From assembly GCA_019914995.1 (NCBI GenBank), contig CM034132.1:9604662-9668661 (forward strand): a stretch of 64,000 nucleotides of DNA, given 5' to 3'. Position numbers and translations under genes: made by a program. Each line of letters begins with the position of its first letter. Position 1 is the first letter of the stretch. The notes under the pieces are model-generated. The model worked only from the letters and a program-made list of their open reading frames with translations, was not told the DNA's origin and made no database searches. Source of the DNA: Acanthochlamys bracteata. Taxonomy: Eukaryota > Streptophyta > Magnoliopsida > Pandanales > Velloziaceae. Shown here piece after piece: positions 1-11,526 of the stretch.

Positions 1-302
1 GGAGGCTTGTTTTTAGAGGGAGCCGGTGGGGGAGGCAATGTAAGGACGGAAGGCGGAGGGGAATCTGAAGTTGGTGGAGGAGGGGAAGCTGCTGGTGGTG
101 GAGCTGAAGTACTAGGTGGTGGTGAAGAAGGGGGAGGGTCAGTAGGTGATGGTGGTGGTGTAGATGAAGGTGGATCAGTGGTTGGACTTGGTTGATTTTG
201 TGGAGGTGGAGCAAGCGTTGAAGGTGGTGAAGGGGTTGGTTCTGGTGGAGAAGAAGAAGAAGAAGATGAAGATGAAGTTGGAGGAGGGGAAGAAGATGCC
301 AT
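1..302 (-). CDS. PERK-like proline-rich protein, N-terminal part (runs off left edge)
   Basis: Reading leftward from the ATG at 302-300, about 100 codons stay open to the window edge. They encode a leader of Ser runs and Pro clusters (MASSSPPPTSSSS, then repeated PPPSP, SPPPP and APPPP blocks) with almost no charged residues. This is typical of the extracellular domain of proline-rich extensin-like receptor kinases (PERKs), which sit in the plasma membrane and sense the cell wall. No cleavable signal peptide is evident, which is usual for PERKs. The transmembrane segment and kinase would lie left of the window and cannot be seen, so another Pro-rich cell-wall protein is possible. The PERK call is inference from composition. 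Confidence 0.55.
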   Translation of the reverse strand, partial: MASSSPPPTSSSSSSSSSPPEPTPSPPSTLAPPPQNQPSPTTDPPSSTPPPSPTDPPPSSPPPSTSAPPPAASPPPPTSDSPPPSVLTLPPPPAPSKNKP

Positions 303-1200
303 GATGTCTTCTGTTCTTTTTTTTTCTTTCTATCAATTGAAGGAAAAAGATTCAATCTTTCTTCTCTAGTTAAAGATAACTCCAGCCTCACTGAAACTTG
401 TCTACTGAAATTTACAAAATTTGTTCCAAGATCGAATCTTTATGTCTACAGATCTCAAGATCAAGAGAGTTCTAACACTAGCGGGTACTACTTTTAGTTT
501 TAAGCAGAAATGAAGCTTGAAATATGTGCTAGTAGTAGCTAGAAATGGAAGAAAATCAGCAGAAATGTCAAACCTTGAAGAGCAACTATGCTTCCAAATC
601 AAGCAAAATTGCCAACTATAACTGCTTTCCTCAGTCAAAAGTCTCCATGAACTCAAAATTTTCACCCAAAATTAAAACTTTGGAGACGTAAAACTGTTCA
701 AAATTCCAACCTTATCTGCAACCCTTGGGAAAGAAGTCAAACAGAGGAAACCCACTACAAAAGAATCCCACCTTTTCTTCTTCAACCCTTCAGACAAAAG
801 AGAACCCACATGAGTACACAGCAACAGGCTTCCTTTTTTAAGAAATTTCAAAGTAAAACAATAGAACTCAGTTCAAAATCAATGAAATAAAAAGCTTCCA
901 AAGAGAGAGCTACCAGGAACAATACCAACTAACGAACTCACTCATTGAATCAATTAATCAGATGAAGACGACAGTGATGAAAGAGAATGGAATAATCACC
1001 CACCTACCTTCTTCCTCTCGCCTTCCTGAAGCTGAGAACAAGATGATGAAGAAGAAGAAGAAGGAACGTGAACGACTCAGGAGAAAGAATCTGTTACAGT
1101 GATGAATGAATGATGAAGCTAAAACTCGAGAGAAAAAAGATCACATTTTTCTTTGGAGAACAACTTTTGTTCTTGTTGTCGTCGTCGTTGAGTTTGATTT
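303..1200 (-). other. Probable 5' leader and leader intron of the PERK-like gene
   Basis: No coding potential was found. On the minus strand a good donor (AAG then GTAGGTG) lies with its GT at 1007-1006, and a pyrimidine/purine-rich stretch ending in CAG lies just upstream of the start codon near 312. This suggests a first non-coding exon around 1008-1150 (with a GAA-rich tract at 1047-1065) and a leader intron of about 0.7 kb. It is inferred from splice motifs only. Confidence 0.3.
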
Positions 1201-2294
1201 TGTATATCAGTAATTAAGTAGTACTGTTATAGAGGCGGTTTCACATCAATTCTATAAAAATTATTTATCAATATTTTATTTATATTTTTAATAATTTTTT
1301 TATAATAATAATTTTAATTAAATATTTTTAAAAATAAATGTTTTATATAGTAAAAAATTTTATTTTTTAAAAATTTTTCTAAATCAAAACAATAAAATTT
1401 ATTTATTAAAATAAAATAATTTTTTTTATTCTAAATAATTTTATAACATTTCACGGACTATTATCTACTGTTATAGCATATTTTAGTACATAATAAGATT
1501 AGTAATTTCATTTTTTTAATATTATTTAAAAAATAGAAGCTGACTTTATGTAATAGTTATTTTTTTTAACTATGGAGCAGATGCTTATAGAGTTAAGAAA
1601 AGACAATTTTATAAAGAGTGTATTTTAATTCATGAGATTGTGAATTTTGTGAAGCTAAATTAAGTTAGAATTGAGTTCGATCAAAAGTGTAGAAATAATT
1701 TCGATAAGTTCGAAATAAATTTAAATTTAAAAATTGGTAAAGAAACAAAAATGTAAATAAATAATCTTAAATATAACAATTTTATAGCAACAAACTAAGC
1801 ACACCTGAAAGAAATGACCAATGTGTGAAAAGCAACAAGATTAAGCAATTAACTTTCATCATTAAATAATTAACTTATCATAAATTGTTTTATATGTTTT
1901 TTCTACGCGTTTATAACGTGTTATGTAGGAGAAATTTTTTTAAATGCTGATAAGATTATTTTTCAAAATTAAAATATTTTTATTTAATTTTCAAATTTTA
2001 TTTTTTAATTAAAAATAATAAAATAAATAATTATAAAATATAAGAACATAAAATATTTTTATAATTTTATAAAATATTATAAAACTTTTATTTAGAAATA
2101 TAATATTAAAAATTAAAAAATATGTTTTTGAAAAGTAATGCTAAAATGTACCCTGAGTCCATAATAATAATATAGAGGGCGACATCACGGACTCTAGACG
2201 GAATCTATCAACCTCATCCGAGTCGAATTCGAATCAAATAAAAAAAAACAGAGACAAAACATAAAAAGTTACGAAAAACAATTAGAGTATGCTG

Positions 2295-2520
2295 AGACGC
2301 TTATAAAATAATTTTTTTTTAAATAAAAATATTTTTATTATTTTAAAAATCATAATTTTTTATTTTTAAAAAAATAATAAAAATATATAATAAAAAATTT
2401 ATTATATAAATTATTTTGTATTTTTTAAATTTTTAAATAAACTTTTTATATATTTATTAAAATTTATATTATAATTAAAAATTAAAAAATTATTTTTTTG
2501 ATATGTAATGCCAAACGAAA
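2295..2520 (+). repeat. Dispersed AT-rich repeat, copy 1
   Basis: Starts GCTTATAAAATAATTTTTTT and ends in ATTTTTTTGATATGTAATG followed by CCAAACG. The same start and end recur near 22315, 39085 and 48105. The interior is almost pure A and T with local palindromes. It looks like an old MITE-type element. Confidence 0.45.
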
Positions 2521-2964
2521 TCTTATAAATAAAGTTGGATCCATACTAAATTATAAATAAAGTTAGAACCAGAGTCGAACCTAAAAATTATACGATCGAA
2601 TCCAAACTCATTACATCCGTTTATTTTGGTTCAGTTCAGTTCAAATTCACTCGAAATTGGAAGCTGGCAATTCTAACTTCGATCTAATTTAAACACTAGA
2701 TCTGTTTTATTAAAAAATATTTAGAAGTACTTAGAATTTATTTTAATATAGAATGTATTTTAAAAAATTTCAAACAATAAGTTTAATTTACAACTAAAAA
2801 TTTATAATAATAATAATATTTTAAAAATATTTTTATATTTTCAACCTATTTATATAAATTTAGTAAATAATTATAAAAAATTTATTGTAAACCTAAAATA
2901 AACTTTAGAATAAAATGCTCAGTAAAACGTGCCCTTAGCAAAGGGTGTCTTGCGATTGCATTCA

Positions 2965-3160
2965 GGGGCTGTTCAGCTTAGTTTATTAAAAAAATATTTT
3001 TTTAATTTTTAATTTTATATTTTTATAAATATTTAAAATTTTATTTAAAATTTTAAAAAATTAAAAATTTCTATATTTTTTTATTGTATATGTTTTATTT
3101 TTTGAAAGATAAAAAATAAAACTGATTTTCAAAAAAATATTTTATAATAACCTCTTTTGA
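2965..3160 (-). repeat. Dispersed AT-rich repeat, copy in reverse orientation
   Basis: Begins GGGGCTGTTCAGCTTAGTTTATTAAAAAAATA, the reverse complement of the end motif of the other copies, and continues into the same A/T interior. The right boundary is uncertain. Confidence 0.35.
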
Positions 3161-3759
3161 AATATTCTATTTCAAAAACAATTTCAAATTATCTTTTAAT
3201 TTAATTTCACTCTATCTTTTATTTTATATTTTATAATTTGTTATAATATTTATTTAAAATTTTTTAAAATACAATATAATTTTATAATAAAATTACTATT
3301 ACTTATTTTTATTATTTTTTAAATAAACATAATTATTTAAATTAAATAAAATATTCTTTATTTTTAAAAGTTTTATTTTATAAGTTATTCTAAATATATC
3401 CTTAAAGTCTCATTTGATTAGTCTCCCACAGATAAATAAGTTTTATCTCATTTTGTTGTCTAGTAATTGCTATCTAATTTTTCAAAAAAAAATTTCAAGT
3501 ACTATAAAAATTAAAAAATAATGTTATAAGAACCGATCAAATATTCCGCACCAAACCAACGTGATCCAATCCAAAAAAAGTTCTCCAAAAATTTTAACCA
3601 AGACAAGACTAGTTTGATGAGTTTGTCTCTGCGTCTTTCCTGTTGTTGTCAGACCACTGGTTCTCCTTTAAAAAAAAAGAAATTTTGTTCTTCTCCAACG
3701 ATCACAACCGCCACCGTGCTCCGCCGCCGCGGCACGCAGCAGAACTCTTCTTTCCCTCT

Positions 3760-3776
3760 CACGTGACTTCCACGTG
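3760..3776. promoter_or_regulatory. Two tandem G-boxes upstream of HIRA
   Basis: Two perfect palindromic CACGTG hexamers at 3760-3765 and 3771-3776, start to start 11 bp, about one helical turn apart. They lie in a GC-richer island about 0.5 kb before the HIRA start codon. G-boxes bind plant bZIP and bHLH factors; function here is inferred. Confidence 0.55.
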
Positions 3777-4285
3777 ATTCTACGCGGAAGCTTCCCTTCA
3801 AGTTTCTGTTTTGTTCTGAATTCATCAAAAAGCTCTCTGAACTTGAGAAAAAGAAGTTGCCGGAAGTAGTAAGCTTTTCTTGCCTCCGGATAAATGCTAC
3901 TTCTTATTCTTCTTCTTCTTTCTGCATTTTTTTTTTATAAATAACAACTGATTGATTGATTCCGGAGAGAGAGAGATGGAGAGGAAAGTTTTGAATTTGG
4001 TGTATATGGTTGTGTTAGTAGTGCTCGTGGGTGTTCGATGAAAAGTATCAACGGGCATTGAACTCGAATTTGAGTTGTTTTGTGGGAATTGTTTTTGTAG
4101 AATATGGGAAGGTTATTGGCTCTCTCTAAAAATTTGTTCTTTAATTGGTTTGTTTCTGTATTTCATGGGGTGGAGTTGCCCTTGGGTTATTAGAAGGTAA
4201 TTAGGGTTTTTAGGGGAGAGCTCCAATCCACGGGTTTTTTGGTGTTTTGTAGAGTGAAGTACAGTTGGACTTTGAAGAGAGCAGG

Positions 4286-7200
4286 ATGATCACTGAGAAG
4301 CCAAGTTGGGTTAGGCATGAGGGGATGCAGATCTTCTCTGTCGATGTTCAAGCTGGTGGCCAGCGATTTGCAACTGGAGGTGGTGATCACAAGGTGATTT
4401 TTATCCCCCATTGTGTAGTCTGAATGCAAACAGTTTCTTGAAATTTTATGGCATAGAACACGATTTTTAAGGAATTCAAACAGTTTATACTGCATTAATG
4501 TCCATGCCAAGAGTATCTGGTTTTACTGCATTAATGCCCATGCCAAGAGTATCTGGTTTCATATGACCAGTTCTATATAGCTTTACCTTTCTCCATAACG
4601 GATGAAATTAATTATGGTAATTTGAGAAATAACATTTGTCATCTTTTGCATGATAAACCTGCTTTATCTGCTAGAACTTGTAGATAGAATGGCTAGGAAA
4701 TATTTGGACTTAGAAGTCAGCTCTAAATTCATCATTGGTCTCTTCGAGTCCACTTCAAAATTCAGAGTTTTTGGAGCATTTTGGAATAAATTGTCTTTGT
4801 TTTTCCTCGATTTCCCTTAGTACATACTTCCTGTGCATGCTTTATGAACAATTGTATAGTTTTTAACTAAGTGGGAATTCATGCTGTTAAGGTCCGTATA
4901 TGGAACATGAATTCAGTGAGCAAGGATGTAGATATTGAGCATTCAACTCAAAAGTTGCTGGCGACCCTTCGTGATCACTTTGGATCTGTCAATTGTGTGA
5001 GGTGGGCAAAGCATGGCCGATATCTTGCTTCAGGGTCCGACGATCAGGTTATATTTATTCACGAAAGGAAACCTGGCTCTGGGACTACTGAATTTGGCAG
5101 CGGTGAGCCTCCAGATGTTGAGAATTGGAAAGTAGTTATGACTCTGAGGGGTCACACTGCAGATGTGGTAATAATACATGGATTCCTTTTCAGTTATCTG
5201 TGTCCATGTAATTCCGGACCATCATGTTTGTTTAGTAAGATATTTTCTGTGTTTGAATAGGTGGATCTTAATTGGTCTCCAGATGACCAAACATTAGCGA
5301 GTGGGAGTTTGGATAACACCATACACATATGGAACATGAGGAATGGGATATGCACTGCAGTTCTGAGAGGCCATTCAAGCTTGGTTAAGGGGGTTGCTTG
5401 GGATCCTATTGGCTCCTTCATAGCAAGCCAGTCAGATGACAAGACTGTCATCATATGGCGAACGAGCGATTGGAGTCTTGCACACAGAACAGAAGGACAC
5501 TGGGCAAAATCGGTATAAATTTAATTGTACCTAGGTATTTCTTAACTATATTTGTTATTGTATCTAAAATCTCACTTCAAGCTCTCTTGTGTTTTCAGCT
5601 TGGATCTACCTTCTTCAGGCGGCTTGGATGGTCTCCTTGTGGCCACTTTATCACTACTACCCATGGCTTTCAGAAGCCAAGACATTCGGCTCCTGTGCTG
5701 GAAAGGGGAGAATGGTCGGCTACCTTTGACTTTTTGGGACATAATGCACCTATCATTGTGGTAAAGTTCAACCACTCAATGTTTCGGAAGAATATAACAA
5801 ATGGCCAAGAGCCAAAGGCTGCATCCACAGGATGGGCTAATGGTATCTCCAAGGGTGCAGCGAAGGAGTCACAACCTTATAATGTGATTGCAATTGGAAG
5901 TCAGGATCGTACTATTACTGTATGGACAACAGCAAGTGCCCGCCCCCTCTTTGTAGCTAAACATTTCTTTGCACAGAGTGTTGTTGATTTATCATGGTAA
6001 TAGCTGAATCTAGTTGACTATGCACCATTTAGTTCACCATGTCCCCTTTTACCTTCTTTCATCTGACCATATGATTTCTTTTGAATCAGGAGTCCAGATG
6101 GTTATGGATTGTTTGCATGTTCATTGGATGGAAGTGTTGCTACTTTCCGTTTTGAAGCCAAGGAATTAGGGTACAGGTTAAACGATACTGAGCTGGATGA
6201 GCTGAAAAGAAGCAGATACGGGGATGTAAGGGGAAGGCAAGCAAACCTTGCTGAAAGCCCTGCACAGCTTTTACTGGAAGTTGTTTCAGGTAAGCAGCCG
6301 CCAACCAAGAAATCAAGCTCTGATTTGCAGCAGAACCAGAATCCCCAAAAGGCTTCCACCGATGTAGGGAAGGTAACCAATGTCACTCAATCAATTACCA
6401 AGGCACCTGAAACACAAGTTGAAGAGGGAAAGAAAGATGGAGGGGTTAGTGGTGATGGATCAACTAAAACGACATCTACACGGATGTGTAGTCCTGTAAA
6501 GCAGAGAGAGTATCGACGTCCAGATGGAAGAAAAAGAATAATTCCAGAAGCTGTTGGAGTGCCTGCTCATCAGGATAATGTGTCATCTCTAAGCGATGCT
6601 CAAGTAGTTGATTTCTCTTCGTTACCATTGGATCAGCAGAATGGGATCAAAGAAGCTCCCATGAAGCGCCTATTTAGTGGAAGCTTCGATGCAAACAATG
6701 TTCCCGGAAGGTGCAATAACTGTGGGTCTAAGGAGCGTTCTAGTATGACTGCAAGGGTTAACATTAACGAAAGCCTTGTTATACAGAAGGCTCCAGCATT
6801 GGCTAATGATGATGGGAGAATTAATGTAGAAGAGTCAGGACAGATTGGACCACTGGCTTCTCTAGTATCATGTGATGCTTTATCAATACAGGTTTGCAGT
6901 AGTAAAGAAGGTGATGATACACAGCCTTGCTGCTTAGAAGCTAAACCTGTAGAAAGGTCTATCAGTGACATGATTGGTGTTGGAAACACATTATTTGCAA
7001 AAGAAACTCAGATAAGGTGCTCCAAAGGAAGTCAAACGCTATGGTCTGATCGAATATCTGGAAGAGTTACTGCTTTGGCTGGGAATTCCAATTTTTGGGC
7101 TATTGGTTGTGAGGATGGCTCCTTACAGGTACACATTATCCTATCTTCTTGGTGAAAATTTTTTTTTTTTTGGTTGTCATTGTAGACCCATTCTATAGGA

Positions 7201-9758
7201 TTTCTTATGATTATAAGTTGATAACTAGCAGGTTTAGCATATAAAGAAGTTAGATCTGGTTCTAGGTTCTTAAGGAAAGAATTCTAATGATTTTATAGTT
7301 TTTGCAAGGGTTTTATATAATAGATTAATGCTAGTGATGCTGTTAAAATGTTCAAGTTAAGAACAGTATGGTGCTTAATATTCAAGTTTTCGTTTGTTTT
7401 TCGAGACTTTCTTGTGGAGACTAGAATTGTGCTGTAGCAAACAGGAAAGGATAGCTCATTGTTCTCAATACCTTTTGTGTTTTTTCATCCATCCGTAATA
7501 GCTGTCGGAGAGCCTGAAGATTAATTATTCCTTATATTTTATTTATAAGTCAATATGTCAGTAAAAGCAGATTACAAGGGACTCAGAATCAAACAGTGAA
7601 TTTTATTATACCTAACTATTATAGTGCATGTTTGGACGTTGCGTTCCAAGGTGCTTCTCCATTTCTTTTCAGCTTCTCGTTTACCAATAAACCTTCAACA
7701 ATATTCTAATAAAATTTTCATAATTTAGAAAGTATAGGTAAATTGTACGTCATAAAATCTTTATATGTATAATTTTATTTTTTTTGAGGTAAAGAAAGAG
7801 AAGCTCGATTTCCGAAAAGCCCCAAAATAAGCTCCTTTTCAAAAAAGCTCCTTAGTTTAAGCAACCCAAAAGGACCACCTAGCCGTGCTACTAGCTTTTT
7901 TTTTGTTGGCTGACTTTCCTCATTGGTCTATCGCTTGTGAAATTCTTGTTTAGACTGTTTTGATGTGTCCTTTCCGAACAAGGTTTACACAAAGTGCGGG
8001 AGACGAGCTATACCTGCAATGATGATTGGTTCTGCAGCAGTGTTCATAGATTGCGATGATTGCTGGAAGCTACTTCTTGTCACGAGAAGGGGATTACTAT
8101 ATGTATGGGACCTTTTCAATAAAATATGTCTTGTGCAGGACTCTTTGGCTCCTCTAGTATGTTTAAGGGAGGATTCATCAGCAAAGAATGCAAGTATGGA
8201 TTTTAAACTGCATGCATGGTGTTGATATTGTATTAGTGAAGATTATAATGTGAATGTGGTATTTCTTTAGGCTCTGTCAGAGTAATATCTGCGAGGTTTT
8301 CAAAATCTGGTTCACCTCTCATTGTGCTCGCCACTCGACATGCTTTTCTGTTTGATTTGAGCATGAAGTGTTGGCTAAGAGTTGCTGATGATTGCTTTCC
8401 AGCATCGAATTTTGCTAGCTCCTTTCACTTGAGTTCTTTTCAGAATGGTGAACTGGGCAATCTGCAGGTTGATATTGGAAAGTTCAATGCAAGAAAGCCT
8501 AGCTGGAATAGGTTGATACACGCCTTATTTCTTTTACTTTTAGCATTATCTAATGAATAAATAGTTATGCTAAATACAGCCTTCTTTTTAGGTTCTCTTT
8601 TTCATTTTTGTTGCATAACTATATGTACAGGGTAACGGATGATGGCGTGCAGACTCGGGCTCATCTAGAAACACAGCTTGCATCAACTTTAGCTTTGAAG
8701 TCACCAAATGAATATCGCCAATGCCTTCTCTCTTATGTTCGCCTTTTGGCAAGGTGAGCTTCTACTCTCTCTGCTAAAGGATGAGCCAATTATACTCTAG
8801 CACTTCTTGTGTTATTGCAACCCGCTTCAGTGGTTTTCTGTTTTGCTTTAAAGTTGGTTGCCAGTATTCCTCTATTCGTATTGGTTATAATAGTAAGAGA
8901 CTCTTCGTAATGATAACCTTTTGGTTAAATAAATCTGGTTATGCAGAGAAGCAGATGAATCCCGTTTACGAGAAGTTTGTGAGAGCTTCCTTGGTCCTCC
9001 CACAGGAATGGCTGAGGTGGCAGCCTCTGATTCCAAAGATCCCGCATGGGATCCTTTTGTCCTAGTAAGTCCTTTTCGCTTGTTTATCACTGCTTTGCCA
9101 TGCATTGTTTTGGTTAAATGTTCTTCAGTGGTGTACTGCGATGTTGGCACTTGCAATAGATGTTTGTAGAACTGATCCTGTTTATAATCAAAATTTGCAA
9201 CTTTAATTGATTTGGGTATTTTCTCAGAAGAACTTATGCTTTTTGGGAGTTCATCTTCATAACTTCGAATGTGAAAAACTTATCCTGCACCTGCACCAAA
9301 TATTTCCTAATTAAATCCAAAAATGAAAATTGGAAGCATTTCCAAACCAGCTCTTAGATTTCTCCTGTTGCAGAGCTGCTACAGCGGGAGATCTAAAATT
9401 CATGTAACTCTTATAATTTAGAAGGATTGAGTATAGGATTTGTTCTTCCTATATTTTTATACTAGTATAATGGAACTTGCATTTGGAAAGCACTCATATG
9501 CAAGCAACTATACTATTCTGAAGATTTACCTTTTAAGTTAGTGCATTATCTCTTTTTGCGGCTCAATTGATATTAATTGGGTTGATTTCTATGCAGGGAA
9601 TGAAGAAGCAAAAATTACTGAAAGAAGACATCCTTCCGGCAATGGCAACCAACAGAAAAGTTCAGAGATTACTGAATGAGTTCATGGATTTACTCTCCGA
9701 GTATGAAGCGATCGAGCGAGAAGATCCTCAGGCCGACGCTGTTGTTACTACAACTTGA
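4286..9758 (+). CDS. HIRA: HIRA histone H3.3 chaperone (WD40 + Hira domain)
   Basis: Ten coding exons join in frame: 4286-4393, 4892-5167, 5261-5512, 5599-5996, 6090-7128, 7983-8193, 8271-8511, 8631-8753, 8947-9064 and 9597-9758, giving 975 residues. The Arabidopsis protein is slightly longer than 1000. The N-terminal half is a seven-bladed WD40 propeller: blades include [57 protein letters not shown] and [14 protein letters not shown] Ser/Lys-rich linker encoded by the 1-kb exon 5 follows. The C-terminal half is the Hira domain, with [20 protein letters not shown] and a [11 protein letters not shown] stretch. HIRA deposits H3.3 with H4 in nuclear chromatin independently of replication. Intron 5 (854 nt) carries a MITE-like insertion. 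Confidence 0.95.
7626..7878. mobile_element. MITE-like insertion in HIRA intron 5
   Basis: The left end GCATGTTTGGACGTTGCG and the reverse complement of the right end (GGTCCTTTTGGGTTGC) share the GTTTGG/TTTTGGGTTG core seen at many plant MITE ends. Inside, AAGGTGCTTCTCC near the left is mirrored by AAGCTCCTTTTC-type sequence near the right. No coding capacity. Boundaries are approximate. Confidence 0.3.
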
Positions 9759-11526
9759 CCTTCGCCTAATTACTTTACCAGAAGGGGGAACGAAGAAACA
9801 TGAATGTTGTATAGTTGAATATCTGCTAGAATACATAGGTGGCAAAAAAAATAGAGAATCTATAGGAATTTCATTTAGGTATTTGAGTTAGTCAAATGGT
9901 AATGTTCTTGGAGATCACTCCAATTCACTGTAATGTTTTTTTTTTTTTTTTGTTCTGCAATTTTTGTTCAAAGCCTAATCCGTTGTTTTGGTAATTCTTT
10001 TCCCAAATTTGATTATTCGGTAATTTTCTCAGAACCTCATTGCAAATTTGGATGCGGTAATTATTTTGTTTTATGAATCTTTTTCACGTTGAATTCGGGA
10101 AAAAGCTGCTTCAACTTTCCAGTGTTTATTACAGCGTCTTGTTCGTTTCTAGAAAAAAAAATATTTCCTTTCGAATTTGACAATGGAATTTTTCTTAATA
10201 ATTTGTCGCGATTCGGTTTGGTTTAAAATTCTAAAGTTTCTTTCGGTTAGATTCTTCTATTGAATTAAAAAGACTTATAAGAAAAAAATAGAGAAAATAT
10301 TTAAAAGAATTTGAAAATGTTATGATTATCACGAATAATTATAATCTAGATTAAATTAAATATTTTTTTATGGTCATAGGCGTAATTTGAGGGCAGTAAC
10401 AATTGTTTTCTTCTGTTTTCTTAATAAAAAAATATTATTCGCAATTTAGAAATTAACAATTTGGAAGAAAAACAAAATATAAAATTGCTGCAAACTGTTA
10501 GCAATTCCTTTGGGCTAGCACGTTTCGAGCCCACTAAAGGCCTACTTAGGATGGGCCTCGTTTCTTTCTTTCTCACGTTTTGTCTTCTTCTGTTCTTTCG
10601 TTTTTCATTATTACTTTTTTTTTTTTGGCCTTCGCTCCTTCAATTTCAATCTCTTCCGTTCTCATCTCTCTCGATCTCTCCCTCTCTCGATTTTCATTCA
10701 TTCAGTCGATCGATATATAGAAGCAAAGCAGGTGCGGCTCCGGTTTTGAGTTGAATTTGATCTCCCCCTTCCCGAGTAGCTAGGGTTTCTGCTGAATCAA
10801 TCAACTGAGTTGTAATCAGTGACGGTATTTCTTTTTCCGAGTTCAGTAAATCTTACTTCTTGATTAGTGTTCGATCCAGTGGGACTTTATTTTACTGTGG
10901 ATTGGTGTGGGAACTGGTCGAATTTCTCGTGGTTCATTCTTACTGTTTCGATTTATCGACTTGTTAAGATGATTTTTTGTTTCTTTTATTACAATGAAAT
11001 TTTTTTTTTTAAATGATTTGGAATGATTCTTTCACTCTATAGCGTTTTCTCTCTAGAATTATTTAAAAATTCTTTTGTGTTATAGATCAACTGCATATAT
11101 TGCTGGTTATACACAATTAATAGGGTTAACTATTGCGAATAATGCAAACTTGCTATTATTAAAATATAAGAATGCAATTATGCATTGCGTTTCGAATTAC
11201 CTGTATGGATATTTTAGGGGAACGATTGTGTTGTTGTGTGCATATTTTCTTTGCCTTTGTTTTAACCCAAATTAGTTCAATAACTGGAACTATGTAAACT
11301 ACTAAGATGATCTCTTTTCCTAGTTTCAAATTGTTGTTAATAAGCTTCATAAAGTTACATGTTTTTGTATTTGGTTTTCTTCCTAGCTTTTTCCTTTTTT
11401 ATGTGCAGGTATAGGCGCAGTTTGTGGAGCGAAGATCGTTGTAGATCTTTTAGTGGGAATCTCAATGAATTGATGAAATGCTGCATGTCAAATTGATGTC
11501 TATGCACATCTTCTAGATTCACTGCA
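9759..11526 (+). other. HIRA 3' region, then NOT2 promoter and 5' leader with leader intron
   Basis: After the HIRA stop there is a T-rich 3' region to about 10000, then AT-rich spacer. A CT-rich tract at about 10560-10700 probably marks the NOT2 promoter and transcription start. A leader intron is likely from GTATTTC near 10824 to the CAG ending at 11408, leaving a short untranslated stretch before the ATG at 11527. No other gene is seen. Confidence 0.45.

Larger units (their letters stand above)
1200..3650. other. AT-rich intergenic region without genes
   Basis: Long A/T runs with stops in all frames. It contains decayed copies of the dispersed AT-rich repeat described in separate entries. 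Nothing else is recognisable. Confidence 0.7.

Noticed and set aside
7..195. Gly-rich open frame on the plus strand
   Set aside because: It is the antisense of the Pro-rich minus-strand coding region; CCX codons read backwards give Gly-rich frames.
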